Origin: Bacillota bacterium
Lineage (GTDB): Bacteria; Bacillota; Clostridia; Acetivibrionales; JAFADI01
DNA length: 10,951 nt
Direction: 5' to 3'
Assembly: GCA_023424965.1 (NCBI GenBank)
Contig: JAFADI010000244.1
Location: 1-10,951, forward strand
The notes under the pieces: model-generated
Databases searched by the model: none
Told to the model about the DNA's origin: nothing
What the model saw: only the letters and a program-made list of their open reading frames with translations
Shown here: in pieces, positions 6,040-10,951 of the stretch
How the letters are laid out: the number at the start of each line of letters is the position of its first letter
Position numbering within the stretch: position 1 is the first letter of the stretch
Position numbers and translations under genes: made by a program

Positions 6040-7014
6040 ATGATAAAAATCGGAAATGTTGAGCTTGAAAACAATATATTTCTTGCCCCCATGGCGGGAG
6101 TCACCGACATGCCCTTTCGGATATTATGCAGGGAACAGGGCTGCGGCCTGGTGTACACCGAGATGGTGAGCGCAAAAGGCATGCACTATAACGACGAAAA
6201 GAGCTTTAAGCTGACAGCGATTGCCGCGGGGGAGCAGCCTGCCGCAGTGCAGATATTTGGGTCCGAACCGGACATTATGGCCGAAATTGCCGGGAGACTG
6301 AATTCCTCTGAAGCTGCAATCATCGATATAAATATGGGCTGCCCTACACCCAAGATAACCAAAAACGGGGAGGGAAGCGCCCTGATGCTGAATCCCGGGC
6401 TGGCGGCGGCCATCATAAAGAAAGTGTCGGCGGCTACGGTCAAGCCCGTGACGGTCAAAATCCGGAAAGGCTGGGATCAGGACAGGGTCAACGCCGTGGA
6501 AATGGCCAAAATCGCCGAGGAAAACGGTGCAAAGGCCATTGCGGTACACGGGCGCACAAGGGACCAATTTTACAGCGGCTCCGCCGATTGGGAAATTATT
6601 GCGAGAGTGAAGGAGGCCGTTTCAATCCCCGTCATAGGAAACGGAGATGTAGTCAAGCCGGAGGATGCCGGCCGGCTGCTGGAGCAAACGGGCTGCGACG
6701 GGGTAATGATCGGGCGTGGAGCCCAGGGAAACCCGTGGATCTTTAAAAAGACCCTGCATTACCTTAGGACGGGAGAACTTTTGCCTGGACCGGCCGCGGA
6801 AGAAAAGATATCGACCGTAATCCGCCACATGAAAATGCTGGTGGAGTTAAAGGGCGAACATACAGGCGTCCGTGAGATGCGGAGCCACATTGCATGGTAT
6901 ATAAAAGGGATGAGGAATGCTGCTGCAACCAGGGAAAAGATATTCAAACTGACCGACAAGAACGACATCATAAATCTGCTTAAGGAATTCCTGGCGGAAC
7001 AGGAAACGGTATAA
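6040..7014 (+). CDS. dusB: tRNA-dihydrouridine synthase, DusB type
   Basis: This 324-residue FMN enzyme reduces uridines in the D-loop of tRNA to dihydrouridine using NADPH. It is a TIM barrel with a helical C-terminal tRNA-binding domain. Visible signatures are LAPMAGVTDMPFR (residues 15-27), NMGCPTPKITKNGEGSALM with the catalytic Cys101, the VKIRKGWD strand, AVHGRTRDQFYSGSADW, IPVIGNGDV and the phosphate-binding GVMIGRGAQGNPWIF. Length is normal for DusB. The true start is the ATG at 6040, with GGAG 6 nt upstream; in-frame sequence before it overlaps PilZ and the terminator and is not coding. In many clostridia and bacilli dusB is near lysS or greA, but here it stands alone, convergent with the amidase gene (stop-to-stop gap 15 nt). 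Confidence 0.96.
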   Translation: MIKIGNVELENNIFLAPMAGVTDMPFRILCREQGCGLVYTEMVSAKGMHYNDEKSFKLTAIAAGEQPAAVQIFGSEPDIMAEIAGRLNSSEAAIIDINMGCPTPKITKNGEGSALMLNPGLAAAIIKKVSAATVKPVTVKIRKGWDQDRVNAVEMAKIAEENGAKAIAVHGRTRDQFYSGSADWEIIARVKEAVSIPVIGNGDVVKPEDAGRLLEQTGCDGVMIGRGAQGNPWIFKKTLHYLRTGELLPGPAAEEKISTVIRHMKMLVELKGEHTGVREMRSHIAWYIKGMRNAAATREKIFKLTDKNDIINLLKEFLAEQETV

Positions 7015-7029
7015 GCACGGCGGATGAAA

Positions 7030-7881
7030 TTATTTCTGCTGGTCAATGGAGAGCAGGGCCTTCTTGATACCTTCGGCAATGCCCTCCGCACACCGCTGCT
7101 TGAAATCCTCCGAGGCCAGTAATGCCGCATCGTGACGGTTTGACATGAAGGCCAGCTCGATAAGAAGGGAGGGCATCTGTGCATGCCTTAAGACGGCCAG
7201 GCCGGGGCTTTCGATGATTCCCCTGTCCTTGGTCTCCAGCCGACCCATCAGCTCCTTCTGCATCATGTGGGCAAAGTCGATCTCGTTCAAATAGCCGGCC
7301 TTTATATTTTTTGAAGGGTAGTAAAGGGTCATGGTACCCCGGAAAGAAGGGTCGCTGAACCAGTTGCAGTGAATGCTCACAAAAAGAGCGGCGGCCTTGT
7401 CATTGGCAAAGGCTATCCTGTCTCTGGGCTCTGAAAAGCTGTCGTCCCTTCGCGTCAAAAGTGTCAATACCCCGGCTTCTTTAAGAATTGCTTCAACTCT
7501 TTTGGCCACGTCAAGGTTTGTTTCCTTTTCGGAAAGGCCTTTTATGACGGCGCCCGGGTCTGCCCCTCCATGGCCGGGATCGATGACGACAAGCTTGGGA
7601 CCTTCCCAGGGGACATACCGGATCTCTTCTCCTTTTTCAACAAAAGTACCGGTGGAGGAATTATTCATCCCGTTCAGTGAAATTTCCCGTGAAAGGTCAG
7701 GCAGCTTGAAAGCCCTGGGCTTACCTGGACCAGCCTGCTTGACAGCGGCAGAGCCTGTGTTTTTGCCCTGGGTGAGGCCCACGAGAACGGCTTTTGAGGC
7801 ATAAATGACCTTAGGACCCGAAAAGTATGAAAAAAGAGTTATGAAAATCAATATGGGCAAAAATAGTATGATCTTATTCAT
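7030..7881 (-). CDS. N-acetylmuramoyl-L-alanine amidase (Amidase_3), CwlD/LytC-like
   Basis: A zinc hydrolase of 283 residues that cuts the bond between MurNAc and L-alanine in peptidoglycan. Residues 4-20 are a hydrophobic signal/anchor, so the enzyme is exported or held on the outer face of the membrane. A low-complexity linker of about 65 residues follows, then the Amidase_3 domain from about residue 95. Expected ligands and catalytic residues are all present: H104 in DPGHGG, E118 in GLSEKE, H171 in SIHCN and E242 in LLIELAFMSN. It has a single catalytic domain with no SPOR, SH3 or CWB repeats. CwlD, which makes spore cortex muramic lactam, is the closest fit by shape, but a vegetative LytC-type role cannot be excluded. 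The start at 7881 has its AGGAG (on the minus strand) 14 nt away, unusually far. Confidence 0.92.
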   Translation of the reverse strand: MNKIILFLPILIFITLFSYFSGPKVIYASKAVLVGLTQGKNTGSAAVKQAGPGKPRAFKLPDLSREISLNGMNNSSTGTFVEKGEEIRYVPWEGPKLVVIDPGHGGADPGAVIKGLSEKETNLDVAKRVEAILKEAGVLTLLTRRDDSFSEPRDRIAFANDKAAALFVSIHCNWFSDPSFRGTMTLYYPSKNIKAGYLNEIDFAHMMQKELMGRLETKDRGIIESPGLAVLRHAQMPSLLIELAFMSNRHDAALLASEDFKQRCAEGIAEGIKKALLSIDQQK

Positions 7882-7918
7882 GGTAGGGAAGAAGACTCCT
7901 CACAATATGCTTACAGAC

Positions 7919-7924
7919 ATTATA
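7919..7924 (-). promoter_or_regulatory. -10 element for the amidase gene
   Basis: On the minus strand a perfect TATAAT (7924-7919) sits 37 nt before the amidase ATG. No good -35 stands 17 nt upstream (TTGATG is at 20 nt), so it may be weak or need an activator. Confidence 0.45.
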
Positions 7925-7977
7925 CTACAAATATCAACAAAAAACATCAAAAATAAAGACTTATCTTAAAGTTGAAA

Positions 7978-8199
7978 ATGAGCAGTTTTCTGGCTATAGT
8001 AATATCAAAATTAAATTGGCCACAGGAGGAGCTACCGGGGTATGTTAAGCATCATATGGAAGCTGCGGTCAGAAAATTTTCAAAATATTCCCAACCTTTG
8101 ACGTTTTTAGAGGAAAATTCTCTCGAGAGATTAAAGCAGCTTTTGAAACAGGGAAACCGCAGCTTGGCTGTTCCTTTTTCAAACTTTCTTCCACGCTAA
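7978..8199 (+). CDS. Unrecognised 73-residue protein or gene fragment
   Basis: An open frame of 73 codons from ATG 7978 (a TTG two codons earlier is the alternative). No Shine-Dalgarno stands before either start, so it may be the tail of a lost larger gene. The product is mixed helical, with SKLNWPQEELPGYVKHHMEA, then KFSKYSQPLTFLEENSLERL, and ends PFSNFLPR. No signal peptide, membrane span or known motif is seen. It lies between the amidase promoter region and a hairpin (8215-8252), at the edge of the AT-rich accessory stretch. I do not recognise the family. Confidence 0.35.
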   Translation: MSSFLAIVISKLNWPQEELPGYVKHHMEAAVRKFSKYSQPLTFLEENSLERLKQLLKQGNRSLAVPFSNFLPR

Positions 8200-8214
8200 A
8201 AGCGCTTTGTAAGA

Positions 8215-8252
8215 CAAGGAGGCACACCTCTATTTTGCGGGGAGCCTTCTTG
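8215..8252. repeat. Imperfect hairpin between converging frames
   Basis: CAAGGAGGC (8215-8223) pairs with GCCTTCTTG (8244-8252) using one G-U pair. Inside it CCTC (8227-8230) pairs with GGGG (8239-8242) around an 8-nt loop. No T run follows on either strand, so a terminator role is doubtful. It sits 15 nt after the 73-codon frame and 26 nt beyond the stop of the minus-strand gene. Confidence 0.4.
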
Positions 8253-8278
8253 ATGCTAAGAAATGTTCCTGCAATGTT

Positions 8279-8551
8279 TTATCCGCATAGCCTGCATAAG
8301 CCAAAGGATACGGAAGACCGTAATAATGCGCATATATTGGTATATTCATTTCTTGTTATGGTATATTTGTCAAGCACCTGTTGGGTAGGGGATATAGGCT
8401 CAAATACCATGTTTCCGCAAATATTGGGTTTGGATTGATCCGGCGAAATGTCAATCTTTTCACCAAAATCCCTGTAGGTTGCTTTAACACCATTTATAAC
8501 AAAATTCTTTGTTTCACAGATTGAACTGTAAACATCTAATTCCACCTTCAT
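8279..8551 (-). CDS. Small CGNM/CxxC-motif hypothetical protein (90 aa)
   Basis: A protein of 90 residues starting at ATG 8551, with GGGAG 9 nt upstream. It is soluble, with an N-terminal beta-rich part (MKVELDVYSS...NFVINGVKATYRDFGEK), a central CGNMVFEPISPTQQVLDKY and a C-terminal SFGLCRLCG. Small clostridial proteins with the same order, CGNM, PT.EVLdKY.I...EY..I and SFG.C..C near the end, are familiar to me but have no assigned function. The C-terminal CxxC could bind metal or be redox active. It carries its own promoter (8617-8645) and is the only well-formed gene in the AT-rich stretch. Confidence 0.75.
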   Translation of the reverse strand: MKVELDVYSSICETKNFVINGVKATYRDFGEKIDISPDQSKPNICGNMVFEPISPTQQVLDKYTITRNEYTNICALLRSSVSFGLCRLCG

Positions 8552-8616
8552 AACTCATCACTCCCTTATTGTGAATTAATTACTACAAGTGTCTTCGTTA
8601 ATTATTTGTCAATTAA

Positions 8617-8645
8617 ATTCTATCGCATTAAAAAATCTGCAACAA
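8617..8645 (-). promoter_or_regulatory. Promoter candidate for the CGNM/CxxC gene
   Basis: On the minus strand TTGTTG (8645-8640) is followed after 17 nt by TAGAAT (8622-8617). The start codon is 66 nt further on. A TTGACA also lies closer to the gene (revcomp at about 8607-8612) but has no matching -10 at the right distance. Confidence 0.45.
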
Positions 8646-8935
8646 TAACATTTTTTCAGCCCAATATAAAAGTTTTATTGTTTTAATATTGTTAGATACG
8701 GCTTTTATCAAATTATAGATATTCTGGTACGGCGAAGCCCTGGTTCCGGAGAAACTGTTTCTTAACACGCGCAACACAAATAAACAGCATATGCCAAAGG
8801 CTTCTGTGCTTAAACAATATAAAAGCACCGACTCTGGACATTTCTTTATTTCCATCTTTTTCGACAAATCCTGTCGATGAAAACAAATTGGATATAATTT
8901 CTAAATATGATATGCTCTGTATTGGAAGAATTATG
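8646..8935. other. AT-rich stretch without a supported gene
   Basis: No credible gene is seen on either strand. A GC-richer island near 8713-8790 reads on the minus strand as VKKQFLRNQGFAVPEYL then stop, which looks like the tail of a lost gene. A dyad AGAAAC-T-GTTTCT (8750-8762) lies in it. TCGACA...TGTCGA (8861-8866 and 8872-8877) forms a small hairpin. The rest is unremarkable. Confidence 0.4.
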
Positions 8936-8938
8936 TAG

Positions 8939-9217
8939 AATTGTGTAACAGAAAATGGTAATGTTAGTGCAGGCATGAGAAAATTTACGGAATATATATT
9001 TAAAGATGGAGCCGCACCTGGCAAAGATGTAGTATATAAAAATTTAGGTTACAGTATGGAGAACTCAGAAGCTTTAACAAAAAATGATATCGAGCAAGCA
9101 ATGACAAAGTATAAAAATGGTCAATATCAGATAAATGGTGATCCTACTCAATATGGTCAAAAAATAAATATTGAAATAGAGTTACCTGGTAACGAATTAA
9201 AAGTTGTTGAAATATAA
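8939..9217 (+). pseudogene. Remnant of a polymorphic-toxin C-terminal domain
   Basis: The frame is open from just after the stop at 8936 to the stop at 9215-9217. The first ATG (8975) has no Shine-Dalgarno, and clearly coding-like residues precede it (ENGNVSAG), so this is the 3' part of a larger gene. The text AGMRKFTEYIFKDG, then GKDVVYKNLGYSMENSEALTK, then AMTKYKNGQYQ and YGQKINIEIELPG, matches from memory a C-terminal module found on Rhs- and LXG-like secreted toxins of Firmicutes (a DUF6883-type region). The stretch after LTK and the end (NELKVVEI) differ from what I recall, suggesting decay. No toxin body or secretion domain is in the window. It stops 27 nt before the IS. Confidence 0.5.
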
Positions 9218-9244
9218 TAAATCACAGGTCATACAGTTTTGATA

Positions 9245-9273
9245 TGCTACCCCTATATAGGACAATGAAAAAT
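9245..9273 (+). repeat. Left terminal inverted repeat of the IS
   Basis: It starts TGCTACCCC and includes AGGACAATGAAA, the inner part identical with the right end. Mismatches cluster between positions 5 and 15 of the repeat. Confidence 0.8.
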
Positions 9274-9292
9274 AAAAGTCCTATATGGGGGT
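9249..9292 (+). promoter_or_regulatory. Hairpin that would hide the orfA ribosome-binding site
   Basis: Arms of 15 nt (9249-9263 and 9278-9292) pair completely apart from one T-G wobble, around a 14-nt loop. The 3' arm holds the GGGGGTG (9287-9293) used by orfA, 5 nt before its ATG. A transcript entering from outside the IS would fold and mask this site, while one starting inside the hairpin would not. This is a known defence of several ISs against outside transcription. Confidence 0.6.
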
Positions 9293-9298
9293 GTTTCT

Positions 9299-9979
9299 AT
9301 GTCAAAATCAATAAATACTGTTGAAAAAGTAAGGCTCGTTGAGCGATATCTGAATGGTGAAATCAGTGTAAGCTCTGCAGCAAGAGAAATCAGCATTGAT
9401 AGAGCTACATTTCTAATGTGGATACGGCTCTATGAAACGGAAGGGCCAACTGCCTTGCTTCCTCAAAAAGGAAACCAATATTATTCCAGAGAACTGAAGC
9501 AGGATGCAGTGAATGATTATTTGAATGGGACAGGCAGCCAGTCGGATATCTGCAAAAAATATCATATCCGCAGCAAGACGCAGCTCCAACAATGGATTAA
9601 GGTGTATAATACTCATGGAACGTTTAAGTCAACGAGCGGAGGAAGTTACATGAGGAAAGCAAGAAATACTGATCCAGAGGAAAGATTAGCGATCGTACAG
9701 GACTGCCTGGCTAATGATAAGAATTATGGCGCAATGGCTTTGAAATATGGTGTCTCCTATCAGCAAACCCGCAACTGGGTAAAGAAATATGAGGAGATGG
9801 GATCTTCTGGTTTGGAGGACCGGCGTGGGAGGCGTGCAGGCACTCAGCTCAGCAGAACCCCGGAGGAAGAGCTCAGGGATAAGATAGCTCAGTTGGAGTG
9901 CCGGAACCGGGATTTACAGATGGAGAATGACCTGTTAAAAAAAGTCAGGGAATTGGAAAGGAGGGATCGCTTAGTCTGA
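9299..9979 (+). CDS. IS3-family transposase OrfA
   Basis: A 226-residue DNA-binding subunit with three helix-turn-helix units in a row. They are SVSSAAREISIDRATFLMWI (about residues 23-42), SQSDICKKYHIRSKTQLQQW (about 80-99) and YGAMALKYGVSYQQTRNWVK (about 143-162), each followed by a basic linker (for example RRGRRAGTQLSRT). A C-terminal leucine-zipper-like stretch (LRDKIAQLECRNRDLQMEND, then LLKKVRELE) should give the multimer that binds the IS ends. This multi-HTH shape is typical of the IS150 group. The frame is intact. Near its end lies the A7 slip site for making OrfAB. The GGGGGTG Shine-Dalgarno lies in a hairpin. Confidence 0.93.
   Translation: MSKSINTVEKVRLVERYLNGEISVSSAAREISIDRATFLMWIRLYETEGPTALLPQKGNQYYSRELKQDAVNDYLNGTGSQSDICKKYHIRSKTQLQQWIKVYNTHGTFKSTSGGSYMRKARNTDPEERLAIVQDCLANDKNYGAMALKYGVSYQQTRNWVKKYEEMGSSGLEDRRGRRAGTQLSRTPEEELRDKIAQLECRNRDLQMENDLLKKVRELERRDRLV
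9937..9944 (+). promoter_or_regulatory. Slippery A-AAA-AAA-G site for -1 frameshifting
   Basis: Seven A (9937-9943) then G are read in the orfA frame as TTA AAA AAA GTC. A -1 slip here opens straight into the orfB frame (…SLIRHLCEYEAVKEL), which has no stop before orfB. This is the standard IS3-family way to make the OrfAB transposase. Confidence 0.72.
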
Positions 9980-10005
9980 TCCGTCATTTATGTGAATACG
10001 AAGCA

Positions 10006-10871
10006 GTGAAGGAGTTATCTGCCGAAAAAGGATATCCTGTTGATAGGCTCTGTAGATATCTCCACCTTGCACGTTCAGCCTATTACAGATGGCGCAAATG
10101 CCCGAAAAGCAAAGAAGAATTGAAAAACGAGCGGATCTCTGAAAAAATCAGAGAAATCCATGACAAGCACCCTGATATGGGATACCGCAGGATTCGAGAC
10201 GAATTAGAAGTGTACTATGGGATCAAGGTGAACGATAAGAGGGTGCTGAATCTGGACAGGAAACTGCAGATCCACTCTTCAATCAAGCACCGTCCCAAGA
10301 GCTGTACAAAGGATTCAAGCAATCCTTATCATATCGCCAGGAATTACCTGAACCGAAAATTTCATGCGGATGCCCCGAACGGGAAATGGCTTACGGATGT
10401 AACAGAATTCAAGTATTACATAGGAATCGAAGTCCACAAAGTCTATCTCAGCGCTATCCTTGACCTCTATGACCGGAGAATCGTGGCATTTAGGATTAGT
10501 GATCACAATGACAATCCATTAGTCATGGATACCTTTGATGAAGCAGTCAGGCAGGAGCCGGATGCTCATCCGCTGTTTCATAGTGACAGAGGATTCCAAT
10601 ATACGAGCAGACAGTTTTATCAGAGGCTTAAAAATGCGGGAATGAAGCAGAGCTGTCCAGAGTAGCTCATTGCATAGACAATGGACCTATGGAAGGCTTC
10701 TGGGGCATTCTGAAACGTGAGATGTACTATGGACACCGTTTTACCGACCGCGGCACTCTGATAAAAGAGATATCTGATTACATAGATTACTATAATGGCA
10801 GGAGATTGCAGCGTAAGTTATCGGTCATGACGCCAATGGCCTACCATAACAATTATCGGATTGCAGCATAA
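10006..10871 (+). pseudogene. IS3-family transposase OrfB (rve/DDE integrase), frameshifted
   Basis: OrfB carries the catalytic DDE domain of the transposase. From GTG 10006 the first part holds the HTH_21-like start (KGYPVDRLCRYLHLARSAYYRW), shown here only by KGYPVDRLCRYLHLARSAYY, the first catalytic Asp in TDVTEFKYY and the second in FHSDRGFQYTS. It stops at 10663-10665. The normal continuation (MSRVAHCIDNGPMEGFWGIL) is found at once in the next frame. The sequence AGC-TG-TCC at 10651-10658 lacks one A that would restore AGC-ATG-TCC. The third catalytic residue (E in PMEGFWG, codon at 10692) and the YYNGRRLQRKLSVMTPMAY end are intact but out of frame. The element is thus probably inactive, unless the missing base is a sequencing error. 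Confidence 0.9.
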
Positions 10872-10917
10872 GAAAACTGCCTGCCGAAAATTGACAGACA
10901 GTTAACCTCAAAATGAA

Positions 10918-10946
10918 ATATTTCATTGTCCTCTTGACGGGGAGCA
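10918..10946 (-). repeat. Right terminal inverted repeat of the IS
   Basis: Read on the minus strand it starts TGCTCCCCGTC and ends with AGGACAATGAAATAT, matching the left end at 23 of 29 places. It carries an outward TTGACG (10934-10939) that resembles a -35. Confidence 0.8.
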
Positions 10947-10951
10947 CACCA

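Larger units (their letters stand above)
9245..10946 (+). mobile_element. IS3-family insertion sequence (IS150-like group), about 1.7 kb
   Basis: The element is bounded by 29-bp imperfect inverted repeats (9245-9273 and 10918-10946, 23 of 29 matching) that begin TGCT and share AGGACAATGAAA. It contains orfA and orfB in the classic IS3 order, with orfB in the -1 frame. Extension of the ends by two bases (TATGCT / AGCACA) is possible. The flanks show no target duplication (GATA on the left, CACCA on the right), though only five bases of right flank are available. The orfB is broken, so this copy cannot move unaided. Confidence 0.88.

Noticed and set aside
6124..6567. Minus-strand open frame inside dusB
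   Set aside because: Antisense to highly conserved DusB motifs; shadow of codon bias.
7373..7804. Plus-strand open frame inside the amidase gene
   Set aside because: Antisense to all amidase catalytic motifs; Ser/Pro/Thr-rich shadow.
8713..9024. 103-codon minus-strand gene
   Set aside because: No ribosome-binding site and overlap with the toxin fragment; only its last residues look coding, so noted as a possible fragment only.
1..10951. CRISPR array, tRNA or rRNA genes
   Set aside because: No spaced direct repeats of the right size, no cloverleaf with a T-arm (GGTTCGAATCC-like) and no rRNA-like conserved stretch were seen on either strand.

Overview
The window looks like chromosomal DNA from a low-to-mid GC Firmicute, most likely an anaerobic clostridium. 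The reasons are strong purine-rich Shine-Dalgarno sites, GTG/TTG starts, a CwlD/LytC-type cell-wall amidase, CotF-like small helical proteins and CBO0543-like membrane proteins. The genus cannot be fixed from the sequence alone.

Layout, left to right. (1) 3-1397: an EamA/DMT exporter gene on the minus strand, with a good promoter and a palindrome in its leader, divergent from a small zinc-ribbon membrane protein gene. (2) 1415-5147: a mirrored region. On the minus side an FAD oxidoreductase of the geranylgeranyl-reductase-like type is followed by a multi-pass membrane protein. On the plus side are two tiny helical proteins, a related multi-pass membrane protein, an easily missed 32-residue single-span ORF, and a second paralogous flavoprotein. 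Spacings are tight (10-nt gap, stop/start overlaps), so these read as two divergent operons built on the same flavoprotein plus membrane-protein pair. This is the most interesting part of the window; its substrate is unknown. (3) 5207-5955: a self-contained PilZ (c-di-GMP receptor) transcription unit with a clear promoter, a roughly 230-nt structured leader carrying a c-di-GMP-I-riboswitch-like core word, and a good terminator. (4) 6040-7881: the housekeeping gene dusB (tRNA dihydrouridine synthase), convergent with a zinc-dependent N-acetylmuramoyl-L-alanine amidase gene.

(5) 7978-9217: an AT-rich accessory stretch with gene fragments, including a likely remnant of a polymorphic-toxin C-terminus, and one convincing 90-residue gene with CGNM and CxxC motifs. 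(6) 9245-10946: a nearly complete IS3-family insertion sequence with 29-bp imperfect terminal inverted repeats, an OrfA with several helix-turn-helix units, a slippery A7 run for -1 frameshifting, and an orfB broken by one missing base just before the catalytic glutamate. The window ends a few bases beyond the IS.

How the genes work together: the two flavoproteins are probably partnered with their membrane proteins and the small helical proteins, perhaps in a lipid- or envelope-linked redox step. PilZ, DusB and the amidase look like independent units.
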